Below, in pieces: positions 1 through 5,515 of a stretch of 6,724 nt of DNA. The DNA comes from JAWXBM01 sp034440115. GTDB taxonomy: Bacteria > Pseudomonadota > Gammaproteobacteria > Xanthomonadales > SZUA-36. Within the stretch, counting starts at the first letter, position 1. Every line of letters starts with the position of its first letter. The notes below the pieces were generated by a model, which was not told where the DNA came from, searched no databases, and saw nothing but the letters and a program-made list of their open reading frames with translations. Where the stretch lies: positions 1 to 6,724 of the forward strand of contig JAWXBM010000160.1 of NCBI GenBank assembly GCA_034440115.1. Reading direction: 5' to 3'. Made by a program: the position numbers and the translations under genes.

Positions 1-278
1 CCCACCGCCACCACTTCCCGCTGATCGCATAACTCGCGAAGTACCGCTTCGGTTTCCGGGTTGAACTCGCTGGCCAGATGAGGGTGTACGCCTGCTGTGG
101 CAAACAGAATCCCAGGCCGCTCACGAACGATATCCAGGGCTTTGATGCTACCGTGCTCGCTGGCGCCAGTGACCATCATTTGTACCACGCCGACCTGCTG
201 AGCCCGAGTGATCACTTCGTCGCGATCCGCATCAAAGGACTCGTGAGTCAGGTTGCAGCCGATGTCGATCAATTCCAT
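1..278 (-). CDS. tatD: TatD family metal-dependent nuclease, N-terminal part (cut by window edge)
   Basis: This is the first 92 or so residues of a TatD-type hydrolase, read on the minus strand from an ATG at 278-276 and running off the left edge. The family folds as a TIM barrel that binds divalent metals. E. coli TatD is a cytoplasmic 3'-5' exonuclease on single-stranded DNA and RNA, linked to DNA repair and RNA turnover. The start MELIDIGCNLTH matches the DIG-NLT opening of TatD proper rather than the DSHCHLD opening of the YcfH/YjjV paralogues. The family's TAGVHPH block sits at residues 61-67 (His65, His67 as metal-site or active-site histidines). The fragment ends at REVVAVG, just before the expected GE-GLD motif. 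It is divergent from ubiA. About two thirds of the protein lies outside the window, so the C-terminal metal ligands cannot be checked. Confidence 0.9.
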   Translation of the reverse strand, partial: MELIDIGCNLTHESFDADRDEVITRAQQVGVVQMMVTGASEHGSIKALDIVRERPGILFATAGVHPHLASEFNPETEAVLRELCDQREVVAV

Positions 279-333
279 GCTGTTGATGTCCCCGGCCGAA
301 TTATTTGAGGCCGTCTGAAACGCGATATTGTAA

Positions 334-432
334 ATGAATCAAGGCTTCGATCAGCCTGCGGTTGGATTAAAACTTGCACCTCGGGCAGTAGCGGTCAGAA
401 TAACAAGGCGTGCAACCTGGAGTTTGAAATAG
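334..432 (+). CDS. possible 32-codon upstream ORF overlapping the ubiA start
   Basis: A short ORF runs from an ATG at 334 to a TAG at 430-432. The last G of that stop is the first base of the proposed GTG start of ubiA, giving a TAGTG overlap of the kind used for translational coupling. The predicted 32-residue peptide begins MNQGFDQPAV, ends in TWSLK, and is basic near its C-terminus. It does not resemble the C-terminus of chorismate lyase (UbiC), the usual upstream partner of ubiA. No Shine-Dalgarno sequence precedes its ATG (upstream bases are gatattgtaa). It may be a chance ORF. I list it only because of the exact stop/start overlap. Confidence 0.2.
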   Translation: MNQGFDQPAVGLKLAPRAVAVRITRRATWSLK

Positions 433-434
433 TG
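419..434 (+). promoter_or_regulatory. ribosome binding site and GTG start of ubiA
   Basis: GGAG at 419-422 lies 9 nt before the first of three consecutive GTG codons (432-440). It is the only Shine-Dalgarno-like sequence near the gene start, and the frame has no ATG before residue 12. It therefore supports a GTG start in this cluster. Which of the three GTGs initiates cannot be told from sequence. Confidence 0.6.
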
Positions 435-1301
435 GTGGTGAATTGGAGTGCCTGGTGGCGATTGATGCGATTCGATCGGCCGATCGGAATTTTGCTGCTG
501 TTGTGGCCTACCTGGTGGGCTTTGCTCATTGCTGGCCACGGGCAGCCCGCGCTGAAGAATATTCTGATCTTCAGCCTGGGCGTGGTGGTCATGCGTGCGG
601 CGGGCTGCGTGATGAACGATATTGCTGACCGTGAGTTTGATCCGCATGTGCAACGCACCCGCAACCGGCCACTGGCCAGCGGCGAGCTGACAGTTAAACA
701 AGCGCTGGTGGGATTCGCTGTCCTGCTGCTGATCGCTTTCTTACTGGTACTGCAAACGAATGCCTTTACCATCAAGCTGGCCTTTGTTGGCGTATTACTG
801 GCCGCCAGCTATCCTTTCTTCAAACGCTATACCCACTGGCCTCAGGTGGTTCTGGGCGTAGCTTTTGGCTGGGGTATACCCATGGCTTTCGCAGCGGAAA
901 ATGACGCCATTCCTTTGATCGCATGGGCGATGTTCGCCATCAATATGGTGTGGGTGGTGATCTACGACACACTGTACGCCATGGTGGATCGAGAGGATGA
1001 CCTGAAAATCGGCATCAAATCCACTGCGATTCTGTTTGGCCGACACGATCTGACCGTGATATCGGGGTTAATGGCCCTGATGGTTGCAGGCCTTTCGCTA
1101 TTGGGTTGGCAGGCAGGCTGGAGCTGGCCGTACTTTCTGGCCGTTGTTGTGGCGGCCATGTTATTTGCCCTGCAATGGCGCAAAGTACGTGATCGCAGCC
1201 CGGCTGCATGTTTCAGAGCATTTTTGCAAAACAACTGGGTAGGTGGATGTGTCTTTATGGGTCTGGTGGGGCACTTTCTGCTTAGCGGGGCAAAAGCGTA
1301 A
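432..1301 (+). CDS. ubiA: 4-hydroxybenzoate polyprenyltransferase UbiA
   Basis: UbiA is an integral inner-membrane prenyltransferase. It attaches the polyprenyl tail (octaprenyl in E. coli) to 4-hydroxybenzoate, the second step of ubiquinone synthesis. The 289-residue product matches the family length (E. coli UbiA is 290) and aligns along its whole length. LMRFDRPIG is at 11-19 and MRAAGCVMND at 54-63. The first aspartate-rich motif NDIADREFD is at 62-70, with HVQRTRNRPLASG just after it. KRYTHWPQVVLGVAFGWGIPMAF falls within 131-153, and the second Asp-rich motif YDTLYAMVDREDD is at 178-190, followed by KIGIKSTAILFG. The two Asp-rich motifs bind the prenyl diphosphate through magnesium. Hydrophobic segments recur throughout, consistent with a multi-helix membrane protein. 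I chose the GTG at 432 because of the GGAG 9 nt upstream. No ubiC precedes it here. It is convergent with comF, 19 bp away, with no clear terminator between them. Confidence 0.97.
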   Translation: MVVNWSAWWRLMRFDRPIGILLLLWPTWWALLIAGHGQPALKNILIFSLGVVVMRAAGCVMNDIADREFDPHVQRTRNRPLASGELTVKQALVGFAVLLLIAFLLVLQTNAFTIKLAFVGVLLAASYPFFKRYTHWPQVVLGVAFGWGIPMAFAAENDAIPLIAWAMFAINMVWVVIYDTLYAMVDREDDLKIGIKSTAILFGRHDLTVISGLMALMVAGLSLLGWQAGWSWPYFLAVVVAAMLFALQWRKVRDRSPAACFRAFLQNNWVGGCVFMGLVGHFLLSGAKA

Positions 1302-1320
1302 TGTTGGCGCCGTTACCCGG

Positions 1321-2106
1321 TCAGTGAGCGGGAGCGGGCACTCGCGCTGCCACCCAAACCGATATTCGCCCAGCTCCGGCCTTTTTTATCACTCGGGAAC
1401 ATTCCTGCAGCGTTGCACCAGTGGTCAACACATCGTCTACCAAAGCGACGTGAGCGCCATTCAACGGCTTGCATCGAAAGGCGTTGCGTAGATTTTTCTG
1501 TCGGGTTTTGCGATCCAGCCCGGATTGGGCAGAAGTATGGTTGATGCGGCGTAACAGATGGCGCTGCACTGGAATGCCGCATTGTCGCTGCAATTGGCTG
1601 GCAATAAATTCAGCCTGGTTAAAGCCACGTTTGCAGCGTCTGAGGAAGTGCAGCGGAACTGGGATCAGCAACTCAGGCTTTTCACTGCTTGTTTTCAACC
1701 GGCTCTGTTCCAACCCGTTCTGTTCCCACTCGCCTTGGCCCAAGGCGCATAGTGCCTGCCTGTACTTGACCGCATACACCAGTTCTTCGGCCAGTAATTG
1801 CCCACACGCAAGGTCGTTGTGGAACTTGAAACGCCGCACCAGGTGATCGACCGGGTATTCATACACCAGCGCGGCCACAGCCTGGTTCCAGGGCGGCGGG
1901 TGACGGAGACAATCAGCACATAATTCAGCGGCACCCCATGCCCCTGGCAAGCCACATTGCCTGCAACAGACGGTAATGCGCGGTATATCGTCCTCGCAAC
2001 CGCCGCAAAGCATGCGGTCAGGACAACGTTGCCCGCACATTATGCAACAGGCTGGCAACACGAGTTCAAGCACGCGCGCCTTCAAACCGGCGATTGAAAC
2101 CGTCAC
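1321..2106 (-). CDS. comF: ComF family phosphoribosyltransferase-fold protein
   Basis: ComF proteins carry a type I phosphoribosyltransferase fold. In naturally competent bacteria they are needed for DNA uptake, apparently inside the cell, but many non-competent gammaproteobacteria have one and its reaction is not settled. Counting from the GTG chosen here (261 aa), an N-terminal cysteine-rich zinc-ribbon-like region has CIMC at 21-24, CGGC at 34-37, CRQC at 48-51 and CADC at 63-66. The middle holds VRRFKFHND (90-98), then IPVPLH (148-153) and RRCKRGFNQAE (156-166). The PRPP-binding loop VALVDDVLTTGAT is at 220-232. I prefer the GTG at 2106-2104 because GAGGAG (2121-2116) lies 9 nt before it. 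An ATG at 2127-2125 in the same frame would add seven residues but has no Shine-Dalgarno sequence. The gene is divergent from bioC, a common neighbourhood for comF in gammaproteobacteria. Confidence 0.92.
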   Translation of the reverse strand: MTVSIAGLKARVLELVLPACCIMCGQRCPDRMLCGGCEDDIPRITVCCRQCGLPGAWGAAELCADCLRHPPPWNQAVAALVYEYPVDHLVRRFKFHNDLACGQLLAEELVYAVKYRQALCALGQGEWEQNGLEQSRLKTSSEKPELLIPVPLHFLRRCKRGFNQAEFIASQLQRQCGIPVQRHLLRRINHTSAQSGLDRKTRQKNLRNAFRCKPLNGAHVALVDDVLTTGATLQECSRVIKKAGAGRISVWVAARVPAPAH

Positions 2107-2115
2107 GAACACTGT

Positions 2116-2121
2116 CTCCTC
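2116..2121 (-). promoter_or_regulatory. Shine-Dalgarno sequence deciding the comF start
   Basis: Read on the minus strand, this is GAGGAG, followed by 9 nt and then GTG at 2106-2104. If translation instead began at the ATG at 2127, this site would be codons 3 and 4. Its strength and spacing favour the inner GTG. Confidence 0.55.
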
Positions 2122-2164
2122 GGTCATGCGGTGTTCATTTTGCCCAGTCGGAACTCGTGAACGT

Positions 2165-2197
2165 GTAGGAATTCGAAGCGAATTTGCGTAGGAAATT
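2165..2197 (+). repeat. small palindrome flanked by direct repeats, upstream of bioC
   Basis: AATTCG (2170-2175) and CGAATT (2179-2184) form a 6-bp inverted repeat around AAG. The heptamer GTAGGAA occurs at 2165-2171 and again at 2188-2194, 23 bp apart, close to two helical turns. The site lies between the divergent comF and bioC starts, where an operator could act on either gene. It does not resemble the BirA operator consensus (TTGTAAACC then GGTTTACAA). A chance origin is possible. Confidence 0.3.
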
Positions 2198-2338
2198 ACC
2201 GTGATCGTTAATCAAAGCTTCACCAGGGCTTGGCCTGCAGCCCCACTGGCGGCAGAATGCACTGCATGTGCCAGCAAATTTTCAATTCATGTTTTTCATT
2301 GGCTGTTGCCATCAGCAGACCGGGCTGTTGAATTCAGC

Positions 2339-3220
2339 ATGAACCAGCTACTGCCCAGCCAAGCGATGGAAGAAGAGCAGGTTCGAGCCATATTCGAACA
2401 GCAGGCCGCCCATTATGATGAGCACGCGGTGCTGGAGCGCGAAGTGGCCGACCGATTATTGGAACGAGTCAGTTTTCAGCGGACTGAACCCGCTCGCGTC
2501 ATCGATTTGGGTTGCGGTAGCGGCTACTGCGCAGCGGAATTGAAACGGCGCTATCGCAAGGCTGAAGTGGTGGGCGTGGATTTCGCCTTGCCCATGTGCC
2601 GATTGGCCGCCCGGAAATCCACCTTCATGCGGCCACTGCGGGTAGTTTGTGCCAATGTCAGCAGTCTGCCCCTGGCCAGTCGCAGTGCCGACTTGCTGGT
2701 GGCCAACCTGTCGCTGCAGTGGGCGGCGGACCGGGTGGAACTGTTCAATGGTTTGCGCCGTGTTTTGCGGCCTGGAGGCTTGTTGTTGTTTAGTTTGCCC
2801 AGCACCGATTCACTCAAGGAGCTGAAGGTGGCCTGTCAAAACGCCGGAATGGCTGATGCGATTCGGGATTTTCCGGATATGCACGATATTGGCGATGCCC
2901 TGCTGGCTGCGGGGTTCCGCGAGCCGGTTATGGATGCTGAGATCATCAATCTAACCTATCGCAACCCAAAGGCCCTGATGAGCGAGCTCGAAGCCCTTGG
3001 AGCATCCAGTTACTGCGTGAATTTCAAAGAGATAAAAGGTGGCATGGATAAAGTATTTGGCTGCTACGAAAAAGATCACTCATCCGGACTTTGGCCCTTG
3101 AGTTGGGAGATAGCTTATGGTGCAGCTTTTGGGCCGCAAGAGGGTCAGCCGGTTCGTAGTGGTGGGGTGGAGATGGCTACATTCTCGGTTGAGGCCCTGC
3201 GTGGCTCTCGTCGTCGTTGA
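2339..3220 (+). CDS. bioC: malonyl-ACP O-methyltransferase BioC
   Basis: BioC methylates the free carboxyl of malonyl-ACP with S-adenosylmethionine. The disguised malonyl group can then be elongated by fatty-acid synthase to pimeloyl-ACP methyl ester, the precursor of biotin. The product has 293 residues from the ATG at 2339. Features: EEQVRAIFEQQAAHYDEHA (12-30), the typical BioC opening; SAM motif I VIDLGCGSG (54-62); the acidic motif VVGVDF (77-82); NLSLQW (123-128), matching the family's NLA-QW block; LRPGGLLLFS (143-152); and the C-terminal SWEIAYGAAFGP (255-266), which corresponds to the WEVVYGHAWGP block of many BioC proteins. An in-frame GTG at 2201 with AGGA 7-8 nt upstream would add 46 residues unlike any BioC N-terminus I know. 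ATG 2339 and ATG 2366 both lack a clear Shine-Dalgarno sequence. No bioB, F, H or D is beside it. Confidence 0.93.
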   Translation: MNQLLPSQAMEEEQVRAIFEQQAAHYDEHAVLEREVADRLLERVSFQRTEPARVIDLGCGSGYCAAELKRRYRKAEVVGVDFALPMCRLAARKSTFMRPLRVVCANVSSLPLASRSADLLVANLSLQWAADRVELFNGLRRVLRPGGLLLFSLPSTDSLKELKVACQNAGMADAIRDFPDMHDIGDALLAAGFREPVMDAEIINLTYRNPKALMSELEALGASSYCVNFKEIKGGMDKVFGCYEKDHSSGLWPLSWEIAYGAAFGPQEGQPVRSGGVEMATFSVEALRGSRRR

Positions 3221-3274
3221 AATCACGCCAAGGGTGGCGAGATAGTAAAGTTGCAAGCGAATGTTATTAAGGCT

Positions 3275-3303
3275 TTGCCAAATGCAAATAGCTGTACTAT
3301 CAT
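3275..3303 (+). promoter_or_regulatory. sigma70-like promoter, distal to the small RNA
   Basis: TTGCCA (3275-3280) and TATCAT (3298-3303) are separated by exactly 17 bp. Each hexamer matches its consensus at 5 of 6 positions. Transcription would begin near 3310 and give an RNA of about 170 nt ending at the terminator at 3480. No protein start lies between, so the small RNA is the only visible product. Confidence 0.45.
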
Positions 3304-3325
3304 CAGTCATGGAAATGCAGGGGTG

Positions 3326-3355
3326 TTTACATTTCTGTAACAGTTAAACCATAAA
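3326..3355 (+). promoter_or_regulatory. sigma70-like promoter, proximal to the small RNA
   Basis: TTTACA (3326-3331, 5 of 6 to the -35 consensus) is followed by 18 bp and CATAAA (3350-3355, 4 of 6 to the -10 consensus). The predicted start near 3362 lies about 12 nt before the first hairpin and gives an RNA of about 119 nt, close to the size of known C-rich-loop sRNAs. The palindrome CTGTAACAG (3335-3343) sits between the two hexamers. Confidence 0.45.
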
Positions 3356-3361
3356 AATGAA

Positions 3362-3480
3362 TTACGATCAGTTCGAGAGTGTCGTTCCCCCTTACGGCGT
3401 TCTCGTTCCGAGACCGGTGTTCCCCTTGCATCGGGTCTCACGGAAGGGCCGACTAACCCCTTGTCGGCCCTTCTTCTTTT
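3362..3480 (+). ncRNA. candidate C-rich-loop small RNA (three hairpins, sX13-like)
   Basis: Three hairpins follow one another. Hairpin 1 pairs 3374-3384 with 3395-3405 (11 bp, three G-U pairs) around the loop TTCCCCCTTA. Hairpin 2 pairs 3410-3419 with 3429-3439 (10 bp, G3433 bulged) around TTCCCCTTG. Hairpin 3 pairs 3444-3453 with 3463-3472 (10 bp, no mismatch) around TAACCCCTT and is followed by a T-rich tail. Every loop exposes four or five C then TT, complementary to Shine-Dalgarno-like AAGGGG. This arrangement is known for the trans-acting sRNA sX13 of Xanthomonas, about 115 nt with C-rich loops that bind G-rich regions of target mRNAs. I infer the same class here from architecture, not from a database match. 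The 5' end is set by the proximal promoter and could lie near 3310 instead. It converges with zapE, so zapE read-through would be antisense to it. A 48-codon ORF across the region was considered and rejected. Confidence 0.72.
3444..3480 (+). terminator. Rho-independent terminator of the small RNA
   Basis: AAGGGCCGAC (3444-3453) pairs perfectly with GTCGGCCCTT (3463-3472) around a 9-nt loop and is followed by CTTCTTTT (3473-3480). It is the strongest terminator in the window. It also acts as the third C-rich hairpin, since the loop holds CCCC. Confidence 0.85.
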
Positions 3481-3522
3481 CCGGCTTCGAAAAATCCCAC
3501 TGACTGCTCAATACTGCTTTAA

Positions 3523-3558
3523 CCAGCCCGCGCCTGTGCAGGCGTAAGGAGCGGCTGG
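3523..3558. repeat. nested inverted repeat downstream of zapE
   Basis: CGCCTG (3531-3536) and CAGGCG (3539-3544) form an inner inverted repeat, enclosed by CCAGCC (3523-3528) and GGCTGG (3553-3558). On the minus strand this lies about 40-75 nt past the zapE stop, where a terminator is expected, but only a poor T-run follows (GGTTAAAG). It may act as an mRNA 3'-end stem or a weak terminator. The gap from 3481 to 3596 holds nothing else I can support. Confidence 0.35.
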
Positions 3559-3596
3559 CGCATGTTCAACGATCTGGGTGGCGGGCTAGCCTCAGC

Positions 3597-4679
3597 TCAA
3601 GCCAGATGCGGCCGTGCCAGGTAATCGTGCGTTTGCATCTCGGTGAGACGGCTGCGCGTACGCTCGAATTCAAAGGCCAGACCATGGCCCTGGTATAAAT
3701 CTTCCACTGCGGTTTCTGCCGACAGCAACAGCTTCACGCCGCGGTCGTAAAATTCATCGATCATGATAATAAACCGGCGGGCGGTATTGCTGTCTTCTTC
3801 CGTCATCTGTGGCACGTGGGAAATCAACACGGTGTTGAAAGCGCGGGCGATTTCGATGTAGTCGATACTGCCACGGGGCTTTTCGCACAGCTCGGAAAAC
3901 TCCAGCCAGGCCACACCATCGCCACGGCGCAGCAGCTGCAAAGGCCGTTCATTGAAGTACATGTCCTTGCTCAGTTCCACCCCGGCGGCCATGCGGGCGA
4001 AACTCGCCGCCAGATTGGATTCTGCCTGCGCATCCAGTGGCCAGTGGTAAATTTCGGACTGCTCCAGAATGCGCAAGCGGAAATCCAGATCTCCACCCAA
4101 CTCTATAACTCGTGTATGCCGTTGCAGCATGTCGATGGCGGGCAGAAACTTCGCGCGTTGCAGGCCATCGCGATACAAATCCTGCGGTGCCAGGTTGGAA
4201 GTGGTCACCAGGGTTACGCCGTTGTGAAACAGGGCTTTCAGCAGCCCGGACAACAACATCGCATCGGCTATATCGCTGACGAAAAACTCATCCAGACATA
4301 GCACGCGGCAGTCCCGCGCCCAATTGCGCGCAATGGCCACCAACGGATCTTGTTCATTTCCAAATTCATTCAGCGCCCTGTGAATACGCTGCATAAAGCG
4401 GTGAAAGTGGGTTCTTTGCTTTTGTTCTATCGGCAGGCAGTCGAAAAACAGGTCCATCAACCAGGTTTTACCCCGGCCCACGCCACCCCAGATATACAGC
4501 CCTTTGACACCCTTGGGCTGGTGCCGGAATCGGTTTAGCAGAGAAGGCTTTTCGGGTTCTGCCTGCAATTCCTGCCAAAGCTGATCGAATGCCAGTACCA
4601 GTTGATACTGCTCGGAATCGGGAAGGATTTCCCCAGCATCCAGCAGTTGCTCGTATTTGGCCAGTGGCGTTGGCGACAT
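3597..4679 (-). CDS. zapE: cell division ATPase ZapE (AFG1 family)
   Basis: ZapE is the bacterial member of the AFG1/LACE1 P-loop ATPases. In E. coli it associates with the division ring late in constriction, affects Z-ring bundling and is needed under stress and at high temperature; the mitochondrial relatives act in protein quality control. The 360-residue product fits the family (E. coli ZapE is 375). Motifs: LYIWGGVGRGKTWLMDLFFD (61-80) with Walker A GGVGRGKT at 65-72; HFHRFMQRIH (91-100); Walker B RVLCLDEFFVSDIADAM (125-141); the sensor-1-like TTSN (159-162) followed by LAPQDLYRDGLQR (163-175). It starts 15 nt after the stop of the upstream hydrolase gene, with no Shine-Dalgarno sequence of its own before the ATG. 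Transcriptional and probably translational coupling to that gene is likely. No other in-frame ATG is close by. Confidence 0.95.
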   Translation of the reverse strand: MSPTPLAKYEQLLDAGEILPDSEQYQLVLAFDQLWQELQAEPEKPSLLNRFRHQPKGVKGLYIWGGVGRGKTWLMDLFFDCLPIEQKQRTHFHRFMQRIHRALNEFGNEQDPLVAIARNWARDCRVLCLDEFFVSDIADAMLLSGLLKALFHNGVTLVTTSNLAPQDLYRDGLQRAKFLPAIDMLQRHTRVIELGGDLDFRLRILEQSEIYHWPLDAQAESNLAASFARMAAGVELSKDMYFNERPLQLLRRGDGVAWLEFSELCEKPRGSIDYIEIARAFNTVLISHVPQMTEEDSNTARRFIIMIDEFYDRGVKLLLSAETAVEDLYQGHGLAFEFERTRSRLTEMQTHDYLARPHLA

Positions 4680-4694
4680 GGAAAAAGCGGAGTG

Positions 4695-5402
4695 TCAGTC
4701 TGATTGGCTGGGTTGCAGGGGCTCGGGAAGCTGATTGCGAACGCCGTTTTTCAGCAGTCCGCGCAAATCCATCAGTCTGCGGTGGAAGAAGTGTCCGGCC
4801 TGGTGCATCACCACCAGATCGGGGGGTGGCTCAATTCGATCGGCATACAAGCGTACCGAGTCAACCGAAACCACATCATCCTCATCGCCTTGCACCATCA
4901 GCCAGGGGCAATCAGGCCGCGGCAGACTGGCAAATTCATAGCGATCCACCGGCGGGGCAATGGAAATCAACTGCCCCAGTTTCAGGTTCAGTGCAGCTCG
5001 GGTTGCGACATAGGACCCAAAAGAAAAGCCACCCAACCAAAGCTCGTCGTCAGGGCGGGTGCGTCGCACCCATTCGATCACCGCAAATAAATCGTCAGTT
5101 TCACCATAACCCTCATCGAATGTTCCTTCGCTGGCGCCTACTCCGCGGAAATTGAAGCGTACGGTGCGCAAGCCCAACTCGCGCATGGAGCGCTCCAGAA
5201 TGGTAACCACCTTGTTATGCATGGTACCGCCGTGCTGTGGGTGCGGATGGCACAGAACGATGCTGGCTGGACGCTCGTCGGCGGGATCCGGCAGATCAAC
5301 AGCACATTCCAGCACACCAGCTGGGCCCATCAGCAAGAATTCGCAACGTTCAGCCGGAAAAGTGCTGGGAGGACTGATGGGCGTAGTGGTAGGGGTTGTC
5401 AT
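4695..5402 (-). CDS. alpha/beta hydrolase, COG2945 type, unknown substrate
   Basis: This 235-residue cytoplasmic protein has an alpha/beta-hydrolase fold of the dienelactone-hydrolase-like group often annotated as COG2945. Visible parts are the oxyanion-side motif CHPHPQHGGTMHNKVV (51-66); NFRGVGASEG (84-93); the nucleophile elbow GGFSFGS with Ser127 (124-130); the acid region GDEDDVVS (Asp175 or Asp176); and the catalytic His204 in AGHFFH (202-207). The triad is therefore complete. The substrate is unknown; small esters or thioesters are plausible but unproved. I chose the ATG at 5402 because AGG (5411-5409) lies 6 nt before it. The frame continues upstream with ATGs at 5432 and 5474 that lack such a site and would add an unconserved tail. 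The Thr/Pro-rich first 15 residues look disordered. It is the first gene of an operon with zapE and is divergent from acpH. Confidence 0.88.
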   Translation of the reverse strand: MTTPTTTPISPPSTFPAERCEFLLMGPAGVLECAVDLPDPADERPASIVLCHPHPQHGGTMHNKVVTILERSMRELGLRTVRFNFRGVGASEGTFDEGYGETDDLFAVIEWVRRTRPDDELWLGGFSFGSYVATRAALNLKLGQLISIAPPVDRYEFASLPRPDCPWLMVQGDEDDVVSVDSVRLYADRIEPPPDLVVMHQAGHFFHRRLMDLRGLLKNGVRNQLPEPLQPSQSD

Positions 5403-5489
5403 AACCGACCTGTAAGTTTTACCAACCTGCATGATACCGCAGCGGCCGTGAATTGGGCCACCTGCAGCAAGCACGCTTCAAGGGCGAAA

Positions 5490-5509
5490 TCAGCGCAATG
5501 CTGCGCTGA
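5490..5509. promoter_or_regulatory. 8-bp-arm palindrome, candidate operator at acpH
   Basis: TCAGCGCA (5490-5497) and TGCGCTGA (5502-5509) are perfect inverted arms around ATGC. The site lies in the 129-bp gap between the divergent hydrolase and acpH genes, directly upstream of the -10-like element of acpH and covering the place of its -35. No T-run follows on either strand, so it does not look like a terminator. A repressor-type operator is the simplest reading, but I do not recognise the regulator. Confidence 0.4.
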
Positions 5510-5515
5510 CGAATC

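Larger units (their letters stand above)
3221..3361. other. gap between bioC and the small RNA
   Basis: No protein gene is seen. A weak hairpin, CGCCA (3226-3230) with TGGCG (3235-3239), follows the bioC stop but has no T-run, so it is not a convincing terminator. The remainder holds the two promoter candidates listed separately and a dyad, TGTTTACA (3324-3331) with TGTAACA (3336-3342), that overlaps the proximal -35 element. Confidence 0.5.

Noticed and set aside
310..319. GCCGTCTGAA, identical to the core of the Neisseria DNA uptake sequence, in the tatD-ubiA gap and near a comF gene
   Set aside because: I noticed only this one copy and no reverse complement, and the surrounding genes are gammaproteobacterial. 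One 10-mer is easily chance; uptake sequences are recognised by hundreds of copies per genome.
3226..3239. Hairpin CGCCA/TGGCG after the bioC stop as a terminator
   Set aside because: The stem is only 5 bp and no T-run follows.
3324..3350. BirA operator upstream of the small RNA (GTTTACA and TTAAACC halves)
   Set aside because: The half-sites are in the wrong order and spacing for TTGTAAACC-N15-GGTTTACAA.
3357..3503. 48-codon ORF starting MNYDQFESVV across the small RNA
   Set aside because: It has no Shine-Dalgarno sequence, runs through a strong terminator hairpin and its T-tail, and resembles no family I know. The hairpin pattern explains the sequence better.
4589..5155. 188-codon plus-strand ORF, and other long ORFs opposite zapE and the hydrolase
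   Set aside because: These are shadow frames of well-supported minus-strand genes, with low-complexity composition and no recognisable motif.
5403..5474. 24-residue N-terminal extension of the alpha/beta hydrolase
   Set aside because: ATG 5402 has an AGG 6 nt upstream; the upstream starts lack one, and a weak -10-like TATCAT (minus strand, 5436-5431) would place transcription after them.
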